A stretch of 20,549 nucleotides of DNA from a virus: positions 1 through 20,549 of IMG/VR virus record IMGVR_UViG_3300037357_000054; one strand, 5' to 3'. This document shows positions 1 through 6,433 of this stretch, in pieces; the first letter of the stretch is position 1, and the number at the start of each line of letters is the position of its first letter. The notes beneath the pieces are model-generated. The model ran no database searches. It saw only the letters and a program-made list of their open reading frames with translations, and was not told the DNA's origin. Both the position numbers and the translations under genes were made by a program.

Positions 1-202
1 ACAGGCGGTGTGACTCCACCACGTTCGTGAAGGGAGCCAGCCGGCGGTCTACGGCGTCCTCGATAGCGGCCGTGGCCTCGACCATGAGCTGCTCCACGGC
101 CAGCGGGTCCGCACCGACGCCCTGCTGGCACAGAGCGGGAAAGAAGCGCTTGAAGTCGGCCGCGCTCGCCAGAGGCGGTGGGACCGTGCTGACGATGGCC
201 AT
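1..202 (-). CDS. Head-tail connector (gp6-like), 5' part; runs off the left edge
   Basis: Sixty-seven codons are visible from an ATG at 202 before the window edge. A strong purine-rich ribosome binding site (GGGGGAGG) lies 4 nt upstream. The visible protein starts MAIVSTVPPPLASAADFKRF and continues into a helical stretch (EQLMVEATAAIEDAVDRRL) followed by APFTNVVESHRL. That layout, and its place after the capsid gene, resembles the head-completion or connector proteins that form a ring under the portal. The family call rests on remembered resemblance plus context, since the C-terminal half is not in the window. It begins 15 nt after the stop of the preceding gene. Confidence 0.6.
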   Translation of the reverse strand, partial: MAIVSTVPPPLASAADFKRFFPALCQQGVGADPLAVEQLMVEATAAIEDAVDRRLAPFTNVVESHRL

Positions 203-217
203 GCCGCCTCCCCCTGC

Positions 218-655
218 TTACCCTGCGCCCGGTTCGGTGCTCTCGGCGTCCAAGACGGCAACAACTCCGCCGTTGTCGGGCGGCTCGGGGAACACGGTGG
301 ACGGCGTGGTGGTCTCGGTCGGCGCGACGTCGGCAGGCACGGCGGCAGGCACGGCGGCACCTCTGGAGCGCATCGACCAGGCCGGGACCAGTGGCTCGCT
401 GGCCGGCCCGGGCCCGGCATCCGCTGTGACGACGCCTTCGTAGATCTCGTCGGTGGGTTCGTCGACCTCGACTACCGGGTGGCCAGTGAACGGCACGACG
501 ACCTCGACGACCTCAGTGAATGGCGACGGAGCTGTGCCACCTTGGGGGAAGTTGGCCGGCACGACTTCGGCGAACTCGCCCTGGACCACAGGGGCAGGGT
601 TGTGGGTGGCTTCCTGAGGGGGCGGGACGTTGCGGGTGACGGGTTCCTGGGTCAT
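218..655 (-). CDS. Pro/Val/Glu-rich hypothetical structural-cluster protein, 145 aa
   Basis: The start is the ATG at 655, which overlaps the stop of the preceding gene in an ATGA; a longer frame to 727 exists but would run well into that gene. The protein is acidic and rich in Pro, Val, Thr and Glu, with little predicted order. It contains APSPFTEVVEVVVPFTG near residues 42-58. That short SPF motif recurs in several other proteins of this operon. No catalytic motif or membrane segment is seen. Its position between capsid and connector suggests a minor head or decoration component, but this is inference only. Function is not recognised. Confidence 0.65.
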   Translation of the reverse strand: MTQEPVTRNVPPPQEATHNPAPVVQGEFAEVVPANFPQGGTAPSPFTEVVEVVVPFTGHPVVEVDEPTDEIYEGVVTADAGPGPASEPLVPAWSMRSRGAAVPAAVPADVAPTETTTPSTVFPEPPDNGGVVAVLDAESTEPGAG

Positions 656-1134
656 CGGTCGGACGAGAGCTCGATGGAGGGACCAGCGAAAACGGGAGAG
701 GGCACCACGAAGGGCCCGGGCGACCACAGCTCGCCGGTGTACGGCTCGAACTCGCCACCTGTGCCGGTCGGCTCTTCGCCGGCCTTGTCCTCGGCGTAGG
801 TGAACAACCGGAGGCCGTGGGGTCCCGTCACGTCGCTGACCGGTACCCAGCTCAGGGCGTCGATGGTGCGGGAAGAGCCGACGAAGGCGTACAGGGGCAG
901 CTTGGAGTCAGGGTCGTACGTCTGCACCAGCACGGGGACGACGGGCGCCACCACGGGCGCAGCGGGCACGGGGATGCCGGCGGCGGCGGTCTTCAGCACC
1001 ACGGTGGTGGAACTGATGCGGGACGCGGCGGCTTCGATGGCGGCGCTGTCCTCAGCCACGATGGCAGCTTGCAGGTCGGCGTCTTGCGCCACCAGGGCGG
1101 CCACGGCGGCGTTCAGGTCAAGGATTGGGGTCAC
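652..1134 (-). CDS. Hypothetical head-region protein, 160 aa
   Basis: A GTG start at 1134 overlaps the stop of the upstream 67-aa gene (GTGA), and the gene ends in an ATGA overlap with the next one, so translational coupling is likely. The first 50 residues (ILDLNAAVAALVAQDADLQA and onward) look like an Ala-rich amphipathic helix. A Pro/Val linker follows, then a segment around residues 75-120 that may be a small beta domain. The C-terminus is Gly/Pro-rich and contains GPFVVPSPVF. An N-terminal helix with a C-terminal beta domain would fit a decoration or head-fibre protein, but I do not recognise the family. Confidence 0.65.
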   Translation of the reverse strand: MTPILDLNAAVAALVAQDADLQAAIVAEDSAAIEAAASRISSTTVVLKTAAAGIPVPAAPVVAPVVPVLVQTYDPDSKLPLYAFVGSSRTIDALSWVPVSDVTGPHGLRLFTYAEDKAGEEPTGTGGEFEPYTGELWSPGPFVVPSPVFAGPSIELSSDR

Positions 1135-1334
1135 GTGTTTCTCCGTCTGCGAGGGTCGTCACCGACCGGGGGATGGTGGCGCTCGGCGGGCTCGTGCTCG
1201 GGCTCGACTACGGCCTCGCCCACGAACGGGCTACGGGCGACTTTGCCAAGCATCACCGCGGCCTCGGCGTGTTGGCGTGCCACTTCGGCGCGGTCGCTGA
1301 ACGGGCTGTGGGCGGTGCCTGAGTTCTGCGGCAT
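1131..1334 (-). CDS. Small hypothetical protein with two SPF motifs, 67 aa
   Basis: The ATG at 1334 has a clear AGGAG ribosome binding site 5 nt upstream, which favours it over the much longer open frame that would overlap the capsid gene. The protein has a short helical centre (RAEVARQHAEAAVMLGKVAR) flanked by AHSPFSD (residues 8-14) and ARSPFVGEA (33-41). It ends in a charged tail, PRRRRNT. It is the first gene after the major capsid protein and begins the coupled run 1334 to 218. Role unknown; a capsid-associated peptide is possible. Confidence 0.65.
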   Translation of the reverse strand: MPQNSGTAHSPFSDRAEVARQHAEAAVMLGKVARSPFVGEAVVEPEHEPAERHHPPVGDDPRRRRNT

Positions 1335-1360
1335 ATGTGCTCCTAGAGGAAAGGCCCGAG

Positions 1361-1393
1361 GGCCGGGCGCACGAGGGAGGCGCGCGCCCGGCC
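1361..1393 (-). terminator. Strong GC hairpin just downstream of the capsid gene
   Basis: GGCCGGGCGC (1361-1370) and GCGCCCGGCC (1384-1393) form a perfect 10-bp stem with a 13-nt loop, starting 18 nt after the capsid stop codon. On the minus strand it is followed by CTCGGGCCTTTCCTCT, which has only a weak T tract. It could be a leaky terminator or an mRNA 3'-end stabiliser that raises capsid output relative to downstream genes. Confidence 0.45.
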
Positions 1394-1410
1394 GGTCCCG
1401 GGGTGGGGAA

Positions 1411-2835
1411 TTAGGCCGCCAGTGTGACCAGGGCGTTGGTTGCCCGGGCCAGGAAGTACTGGTCCCGGACCGCCAGGCAGTTGTCGTCCACGAAGGCGAA
1501 CGGCAGGCTGTCCGGGCTGGACGTGGTCGGGTAGACGTTGACCGTCTGGAACTCCCGGACGTAGGGCCGGATGAGCAGGTCCGGGTCGAGTGGCAGCAGG
1601 TACAGGTTCTGCTGGCCCGTCGCCGGAGGAGCAAACCCGGTGTTGGTGCCCACGTAGGCGGCCGGGTAGGTCGCCGGGACGGTCGAGCCGTTCTGGGGGA
1701 CCAGGGTCACGCCGGTGTCCACGATGGAGGTCGTGGGGATCGGGGTGATGTTGTCGCTCTGAAGCCCGACGTTGGCGTCGACGAAACCGAGGAGCGACTC
1801 GGTGCCCGTCCCGCCGGCGGCCGCAGTGCGCCACACCTTGTAATGGGTGGGCGAGAGCGTCTGGCCGAGCGTGGTCACCGACGGAGGTGTGAAGGCCAGG
1901 GTGATGAGGTTGACGCCCACGCCCGCACCCGTTGTCTGGCTGACCTCAGCCGAAGCCAGGATCTCGCCGAAGCGGGCGATGACGGCGCTAACCATGTACT
2001 TGTACGTGGTCGAGGCCGGCATGCCGCCACCCGTCGCCGTCGTGGTGGCCGTTACAGTGCCCATCGTGTTCGTGCGCGGGTTCAGGAAGCTGGACTTCAT
2101 GATGGGGATGTTGCGGTAACTCGCCACGATGAGACCGGGGGCGACCTCGACGTTGGTGAGCGCCCCATGGTCGGCAGCGATAAAGCGCTGCTGGTTGGTG
2201 AGGAGCTGGGCGATGCGAGAATCGACCGTCGAGCTCACCACGAAGGCGTACTTGGTCGAAGCACCGGGGTACTCGGCCGAGTTCGTCTCCACAAGTTCGA
2301 TCATCTGGTCGAACAGGCCCAAGTCGAAAGCGGCGTTGGCCCAGGCGATCGTGTTCGGCGCGCCACCCCCCACGATGTTCACGAGGCTGTCCAAGCCGTC
2401 CATGTGGGGGTACGGACCGTTCAGGGTCGAAGCGGCATTGCCCCATACGAGGTCCGTCTCAACGTCCCACATGAGGCCCCTACTGGCGCCCTGGATTTCC
2501 TTGGCCCGCAGCGACCCGATCAGGTCCGCGGTCACTGCCTCGGCGTAACCCGTGACACCGCCCACGATCTGGTAGTTCTTCATCGTCACGGGGGACTGGA
2601 CGTAGGTGGACGTGCTGATAGGCCGAGCACCACCGTCGGTGACGGCGCCGCCCGCAGCTACCTGCGTCCGCTGGTTGAAGTTGTAAACAGTCGATCCCCA
2701 GCGAACGGACGGGAGCACCCGGACCAGGGGGGCGTAACGACGCTGCATCTCGTGGACGACAGGGTCGATCTGCTTCTGGACCAGGGCACTCGCGCCGGTG
2801 GCGCTGAGGATGGCTTCGGAGAGTTCTGTAGCCAT
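1411..2835 (-). CDS. Major capsid protein (HK97-like) with an inserted Ig-like domain
   Basis: This 474-aa protein follows the prohead protease/scaffold gene and is preceded by AAAGGA 7 nt before its ATG. The N-terminal part (residues 1-255) has features common to phage major capsid proteins, including IDPVVHEMQRRYAPLVRVLP, a TVYNFNQRT strand and a helix-rich core with LMWDVETDLVWGN. Residues about 258-378 look like an inserted fibronectin/Ig-type beta domain (STTYKYMVSAVIARFGE, then THYKVWRTAA, then SIVDTGVTL). The capsid fold resumes with LYLLPLDPDLLIRPYVREFQ and AVRDQYFLARATNALVTLAA at the C-terminus. It would assemble the icosahedral shell after protease maturation. The call is firm by position and pattern; the subfamily is not determined. 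Confidence 0.85.
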   Translation of the reverse strand: MATELSEAILSATGASALVQKQIDPVVHEMQRRYAPLVRVLPSVRWGSTVYNFNQRTQVAAGGAVTDGGARPISTSTYVQSPVTMKNYQIVGGVTGYAEAVTADLIGSLRAKEIQGASRGLMWDVETDLVWGNAASTLNGPYPHMDGLDSLVNIVGGGAPNTIAWANAAFDLGLFDQMIELVETNSAEYPGASTKYAFVVSSTVDSRIAQLLTNQQRFIAADHGALTNVEVAPGLIVASYRNIPIMKSSFLNPRTNTMGTVTATTTATGGGMPASTTYKYMVSAVIARFGEILASAEVSQTTGAGVGVNLITLAFTPPSVTTLGQTLSPTHYKVWRTAAAGGTGTESLLGFVDANVGLQSDNITPIPTTSIVDTGVTLVPQNGSTVPATYPAAYVGTNTGFAPPATGQQNLYLLPLDPDLLIRPYVREFQTVNVYPTTSSPDSLPFAFVDDNCLAVRDQYFLARATNALVTLAA

Positions 2836-2883
2836 CGTTTTGTCCTTTCTGGACGGGGAGTGTTGAGAGGGGAGCCGAGCGCG

Positions 2884-2921
2884 AAAAAGCCCCGGACCGT
2901 CAAAACAGGCGCGGGGCTTTT
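2884..2921 (-). terminator. Rho-independent terminator upstream of the capsid gene
   Basis: AAAAGCCCCG (2885-2894) and CGGGGCTTTT (2912-2921) pair perfectly over 10 bp around a 17-nt loop. On the minus strand the stem ends in CTTTTT, a classical terminator tail. The plus strand has a shorter T4 tail, so it could act in both directions. It lies between the end of the protease/scaffold gene and the capsid start, so it could tune read-through into the capsid gene. Confidence 0.75.
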
Positions 2922-2933
2922 AGAGCGGGCTGG

Positions 2934-3455
2934 CTAGGCCATTTGTGGCAGCATCGGGTCGAAGGTGTCGAGGATCGCCTTGTTGAAGTCCTCGTCGGAC
3001 ATCTCGGCCAGCTTCTTAGGGTCGCTCTCGACCTTGGACTCACCTATCGCGCGCGCCTGGGCGACCAAACCGCGCCGGGTGATGCCGCCAGAGCGGCGGA
3101 CTTCCTCGATGACCTCTTCGCGCACCTTGGTGGTGGTGGCTTCGACGATCGACTCGCCGAAGGTCTTGAGGTCGGCCAACGTGACCGGCTTGGCCGCGGC
3201 AGCCGCATCGGCTTCGGCGACGACGCGCCGGGCCTTGGCGAGCTCGTCCTCGACCACGGGGGCGGGCTTGGCTGTCAGCATCTCGGCCAGCAGTTCGATA
3301 GGGGTCTTGGCTGCGGGTGCGGTCTCAGTGACCGGAGCGGGAGTGAGTAGAACGCGCAGTTCCTCGGTGGTGTACTCGGTCTTGGTAGCGTCCAGGGTCG
3401 CCGCCTGCTCGGGAGTGAGCAGCGCCTTGACTTGGTCCGCGCTGTGGACAGGCAT
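2934..3455 (-). CDS. Nested in-frame scaffold protein from an internal start, 173 aa
   Basis: Codon 401 of the protease gene is an ATG (3453-3455) preceded by AAAGGGG with 5 nt spacing. That is as good a ribosome binding site as those of the main genes. The product starts MPVHSADQVKALLTPEQAAT and contains Ala/Glu-rich helices with a probable coiled coil (KTFGESIVEATTTKVREEV), ending DTFDPMLPQMA. Making a separate scaffold from the 3' end of a protease gene is established for lambda C/Nu3 and related phages. The internal start lies just after the zinc ribbon, at a natural domain boundary. Expression of this form is inferred. Confidence 0.5.
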   Translation of the reverse strand: MPVHSADQVKALLTPEQAATLDATKTEYTTEELRVLLTPAPVTETAPAAKTPIELLAEMLTAKPAPVVEDELAKARRVVAEADAAAAAKPVTLADLKTFGESIVEATTTKVREEVIEEVRRSGGITRRGLVAQARAIGESKVESDPKKLAEMSDEDFNKAILDTFDPMLPQMA

Positions 3456-4655
3456 AGATGCCCCTTTCGGTTGGCCGACGCTTTCGGCGCCGGGGACTGG
3501 TTGCCCGCACTGCGGGCAGAACATTGCGGGAGAAGCGAAGGAGGCGCCGCACGAGGGGCAATCCTCCATGTCGTCGTCGTCGGCCTCGTCGCCCGGCTTG
3601 ATGTCGATGTCACCGTCGTTGTCGGGGTCGAGCGCCAGCAGGCCGGCCAGAGCGGCGCGGGCGATGCGGGTAGCCACCTTGGCGAGGTTTGCGGGCTCGT
3701 CGGTGTAGCCGCTGACGCTGATGCTTCCTTGCCCGTTGTCGAGGCTGGTGGAGGCGTACGCTTCGATCACGTCGACGAACTCGGCACCCAGACGGCCGAG
3801 GGTTTCGTCCAGGTCGACGGACTCTTTGGCCACGTCGATGCCGAACCGCTTGCATGCCGCCTTGATCTTGGACTTGATGCGGGCGAGTTGCGCGCTCGAG
3901 TACTTGGCAGCGTTGCCGCCCTTGTTGATGTACGACCAGGCGGACCGGGCGTGCCCCTTGGTGTCCAGGGGATAGCGCTTGACCTTGTCCTTCTGGTAGC
4001 CAGGATCGGCGTAGTTGCTGCCCGGCGTGAGCGCGCGCTCGTCGACACAGGCCGTGCACAGCCCGTCCGCCATCGGGTGGGCGATCTCGGCTTCGAGCAG
4101 AGCCAGCACGGACGGCCGCTCCTCTTCCAGGCTCACGTCGAGGTCGTCGACCGACTCGGTGACCGTGCCCGCCGGGAGCGATTCGCCCAGCTTGCCGGCG
4201 TCGATCTGCGCGCTGCCCACGCCCGGCCGGTGGGTGAAGTCGATACCGGTCACGTCGAGGTCGGGGGCCGTCTCGTTGCCCTGGTCGTCCTTGGTCACGT
4301 CGCCGACCCACTGGCCGAAGATGGAGACCGTCTTCAGTGCCGCTTTGCCGTCCTTGTCCGGCACGGCCATGGCGGCGATGTCCCGGCCCGCGTCGGTGGG
4401 CAGGATGTCGGCCTCGAAGCGAGCGGCGCCCGAGTCGGGGTCCTGGTAGACCTTGGTCACGGTGGCCGCGGTGGCCCGGGTGTCACCTTCGGCGTGGGCC
4501 TTGTGCGATGTATGCATCGGGATCGTCTGCCCACTGCCCAGGCGCGCGTTCATGCGCTTGACGGCGTGGCCGATGTTCTCCCGGTCGTAGCGCCGGTGGT
4601 TCCGGCTGACGCCGGGTGCCAGGAAGGTGCCCTTGAGCGTGCCGATTCGAGCCAT
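2934..4655 (-). CDS. Prohead protease fused to a scaffold-like C-terminal region
   Basis: The ATG at 4655 is preceded by GAAAGGAA, so the 573-aa protein starts MARIGTLKGTFLAPG. Residues about 1-150 resemble caudoviral prohead proteases: HRRYDRENIGHAVKRMNARL, then PMHTSHK (H48/H51), then LKTVSIFGQWVG (S111), then FTHRPG. A segment at about 215-273 (ADPGYQKDKVKRYPLDTKGH, AWSYIN, KIKAACKRFGI) resembles the DUF6582-type helical domain. A DPDNDGDIDI loop (343-352) looks like a calcium-binding motif, and CPSCG with CPQCG (366-384) forms a zinc ribbon. Residues 401-573 are Ala/Glu-rich and probably coiled, as expected for scaffold. It would build and then mature the prohead. The assignment of catalytic residues is inferred. 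Confidence 0.75.
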   Translation of the reverse strand: MARIGTLKGTFLAPGVSRNHRRYDRENIGHAVKRMNARLGSGQTIPMHTSHKAHAEGDTRATAATVTKVYQDPDSGAARFEADILPTDAGRDIAAMAVPDKDGKAALKTVSIFGQWVGDVTKDDQGNETAPDLDVTGIDFTHRPGVGSAQIDAGKLGESLPAGTVTESVDDLDVSLEEERPSVLALLEAEIAHPMADGLCTACVDERALTPGSNYADPGYQKDKVKRYPLDTKGHARSAWSYINKGGNAAKYSSAQLARIKSKIKAACKRFGIDVAKESVDLDETLGRLGAEFVDVIEAYASTSLDNGQGSISVSGYTDEPANLAKVATRIARAALAGLLALDPDNDGDIDIKPGDEADDDDMEDCPSCGASFASPAMFCPQCGQPVPGAESVGQPKGASMPVHSADQVKALLTPEQAATLDATKTEYTTEELRVLLTPAPVTETAPAAKTPIELLAEMLTAKPAPVVEDELAKARRVVAEADAAAAAKPVTLADLKTFGESIVEATTTKVREEVIEEVRRSGGITRRGLVAQARAIGESKVESDPKKLAEMSDEDFNKAILDTFDPMLPQMA

Positions 4656-4675
4656 AGGGCGTTCCTTTCGAGGGG

Positions 4676-4681
4676 TAAACT
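4676..4681 (+). promoter_or_regulatory. -10-like TAAACT for a leaderless plus-strand gene
   Basis: TAAACT matches the TAnnnT pattern of bacterial -10 boxes and ends 6 nt before the ATG at 4688, where a transcript would begin close to the start codon. The surrounding word GTAAACTTG recurs at 15637-15645 before the other plus-strand gene. No convincing -35 box is seen. Confidence 0.4.
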
Positions 4682-4687
4682 TGAGAA

Positions 4688-5029
4688 ATGGACTTTTCAG
4701 CCGAATATCAGGCCGCAGAGGAAGAACTGCGGCGCCGGAAACTCTCCGGGGACTTCTCCGGGCCAACCATCTACGGGGCCAGCTACGACCAACTCGGTCG
4801 ACCTTATGCTGTGATTATCGGCCCTTTGAAAACTTCCACTGCGCGGCTCTACCTAAAGATCATGGCGACCACGGAAGAGTGGGTACCGCTCAAGCGGGGT
4901 TGGCTCAAAGAGTTCCCGCCGGAGCAGTTGAACATTTGCACCGGAAATGAAGTGGCGGCTGCGGCAGGTCCTGTAGCGAGTACGTGCCCTCTAGCGGCTC
5001 GCACTCGCCGCAGGCCCCCGGCTGTGTGA
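4688..5029 (+). CDS. Plus-strand small hypothetical protein (possible moron), 113 aa
   Basis: This frame runs against the direction of the operon and fills the only space left between the protease start (4655) and the MuF stop (4905). Residues 1-85 look like a genuine soluble protein: MDFSAEYQAAEEELRRRKLS, then IYGASYDQLGRPYAVIIGPL, then TARLYLKIMATTEEWVPLKR. The last 40 residues lie antisense to the MuF Cys-rich end and look less natural, so the functional part may be the N-terminal two thirds. No ribosome binding site is well placed, but a -10-like box lies 6 nt upstream, which suggests leaderless translation. The family is not recognised. Confidence 0.5.
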   Translation: MDFSAEYQAAEEELRRRKLSGDFSGPTIYGASYDQLGRPYAVIIGPLKTSTARLYLKIMATTEEWVPLKRGWLKEFPPEQLNICTGNEVAAAAGPVASTCPLAARTRRRPPAV

Positions 5030-5789
5030 TGTAGTCGAACATCTCGACGCCAGCGGAGACGAGCTGAGCCAGCTGCGCCCGCATCATCGCCGTGTTTATG
5101 GCCTCGTCGATGTAGCCCTGCGCACCGGCGCCCTTGTCGATGACCTCGTTTACCGCCTTGACCAGTTCCTCGCTGCCGAAGTTGTGGGCGATGCCGTCGG
5201 CGATCACCCGGCCCATGTCCCCGGCGAGGCCCAAGAGCTGGTCGGTTATCCACTCGGGCGCTTCGGAGCCGTAGCTGTCGAGCGTGCGCAACTGGGCCAG
5301 CGTGTCGCGGTAGAGATGGTCGAGGTCGACCGGCACGTCCAGGCGTCCGCTGTCGGCCAGTAGCGCCGTCGCTTGGGTCACGCCCTCCGCTGCCGCTTCT
5401 GCCTCGGCCAGCGAGACGAGCTGCGCCCAGTCCTTCTCGGTGTCCGGGTTGGCCCTCAGCCAACTGCGCAGCCAGAGCAGGGCGAGCGCCTTGGCCGTGT
5501 CCCGGCGCAACGTGTAGAGGGCGCTGCGGGGCGTCTCTGCCCCCATGTCGTCACTTGAGGCTGAGAACGGGCCGATGCCCGAGGCGTGGAACTGGGCCGC
5601 CGCAGCGGACACTACGGTGGCCGTGGGGAACGTCTTGGCTATCGTCCTGGGGATGGGCTTGATCTTGCGGGCCCATCGCTTGCTCAGGCGCTCCCGGCGC
5701 TCGGCCAGGGTGGCCAGCACGCCCTCGTAGCGCTCCACCTCGGCCACGGCGATGCCGTAGCGGCTGGCGATCTCCTCCGCCAGGGTCAC
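4905..5789 (-). CDS. MuF-like minor head protein (head morphogenesis)
   Basis: This 294-aa protein has a mostly helical body (EEIASRYGIAVAEVERYEGV, then WLRSWLRANPDTEKDWAQLV). Its C-terminus carries the hallmark of SPP1 gp7/MuF proteins: helices ending MFDYITQ, then ACGECEPLEGTYSL, then PPLHFRCKC. The usual HPxCRC is here HFRCKC, a small deviation. Proteins of this family attach to the portal and enter the capsid. It begins with a GTG at 5789 that overlaps the stop of the 83-aa gene (GTGA). MuF genes usually sit directly beside the portal gene; here about 8 kb of surface-protein genes separates the two. Confidence 0.75.
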   Translation of the reverse strand: MTLAEEIASRYGIAVAEVERYEGVLATLAERRERLSKRWARKIKPIPRTIAKTFPTATVVSAAAAQFHASGIGPFSASSDDMGAETPRSALYTLRRDTAKALALLWLRSWLRANPDTEKDWAQLVSLAEAEAAAEGVTQATALLADSGRLDVPVDLDHLYRDTLAQLRTLDSYGSEAPEWITDQLLGLAGDMGRVIADGIAHNFGSEELVKAVNEVIDKGAGAQGYIDEAINTAMMRAQLAQLVSAGVEMFDYITQPGACGECEPLEGTYSLQDLPQPPLHFRCKCSTAPAGTL

Positions 5790-6037
5790 GACGGCTTGAG
5801 CCGCTTGGTGCCGCTCCAGTCCCGCAGCGCTACCTTGTGGACCTTGACGGGGGCGATGCGGGCAGCGAAGCGGGAGCCGGGCGGCGTCGGCACCGGGTTG
5901 ATGCGCTTCTGGAAGTGGGCGGGCTCGCCGGACAGGGGCAGCTTGTGGACCGGAGCGGTCAGGCTCTTCGCCGTCGCCAGCCCCGACTTCGGCGGCTTGA
6001 GCGGCTTCTTTCGAGACTGACGCTTAGCCGTTGCCAC
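5786..6037 (-). CDS. Small basic hypothetical protein, 83 aa
   Basis: The protein begins with GTG at 6037 (MATAKRQSRKKPLKPPKSGL) and is strongly basic throughout, with many Lys, Arg and Pro and no Cys or membrane segment. It overlaps the preceding gene by 14 nt and couples to the MuF gene by GTGA. Such a basic peptide beside a minor head protein might bind DNA or an acidic capsid surface, but this is a guess. The family is not recognised. Confidence 0.6.
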   Translation of the reverse strand: MATAKRQSRKKPLKPPKSGLATAKSLTAPVHKLPLSGEPAHFQKRINPVPTPPGSRFAARIAPVKVHKVALRDWSGTKRLKPS

Positions 6038-6215
6038 TGGCAGGCTCGGTGGGCTGCATCAGGCCGGGGCCAGCGAAGGCGCCGACGGACATGAAGTGGT
6101 CCCAGACTTCGACTGGGTCGACCTGGCTGTCCAGTTCAAGCGATTCAGTCTCCTGGGCTCGGAGTACGCCCTGGTCGTCCAGGATGTCTCGAATCACAGA
6201 AATGGTGTGTTTCAT
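6024..6215 (-). CDS. Small acidic hypothetical protein, 63 aa
   Basis: ATG at 6215 is preceded by GAGGAG with 7 nt spacing. The protein starts MKHTISVIRDILDDQGVLRA, continues with an acidic stretch (ESLELDSQVDPVEVWDHFMS) and ends in a Gly/Pro-rich tail. It overlaps the next gene by 14 nt in another frame. The regular codon use and strong ribosome binding site support it as real. Function unknown. Confidence 0.65.
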   Translation of the reverse strand: MKHTISVIRDILDDQGVLRAQETESLELDSQVDPVEVWDHFMSVGAFAGPGLMQPTEPASGNG

Positions 6216-6230
6216 GTCGTGCTCCTCGTG

Positions 6231-6432
6231 CTAGGAGTTGCCGTGTAGGTCCTGGGGGACCTCGTACTTACCGCCGGGCATCAAGGCTGCGACCCGCTTG
6301 TCGGGTTCGTGGACGCCCCCCTGTGGGGCCGGGGGGACCGGCGGGGCCTGGCACTTCTACTATCCCTTCTCCTCCGACGCCGCCCCACGAGAAAATGCCG
6401 GGGGGGACGAGGGACGGCGTTTGAGTGGCCAT
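6231..6432 (-). pseudogene. Small gene split by a +1 frameshift (collagen-like N-part)
   Basis: ATG at 6432 has GGAGG 6 nt upstream and reads MATQTPSLVPPGIFSWGGVG, then a collagen-like PGPAGPPGPTGG. In this frame it ends soon after in unnatural Arg-rich sequence (about 6259). In the +1 frame the text becomes protein-like (VHEPDKRVAALMPGGKYEVP, then QDLHGNS) and stops at 6231, just before the ribosome binding site of the next gene. The switch would fall in one of two homopolymer runs (6316-6321 or 6331-6336). The same +1 frame also opens at an ATG (6437) that overlaps the upstream stop, but two TAG codons (6360-6365) interrupt it. This could be programmed frameshifting, decay or a sequencing indel. 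Confidence 0.5.
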
Positions 6433-6433
6433 G

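Noticed and set aside
817-2937. 706-codon open frame on the plus strand
   Set aside because: It is antisense to the capsid and its downstream genes, is His/Arg/Gly-rich without natural pattern, and arises from GC-rich codon bias.
3432-4814. 460-codon open frame on the plus strand
   Set aside because: It is a shadow of the protease/scaffold gene, with composition typical of antisense frames.
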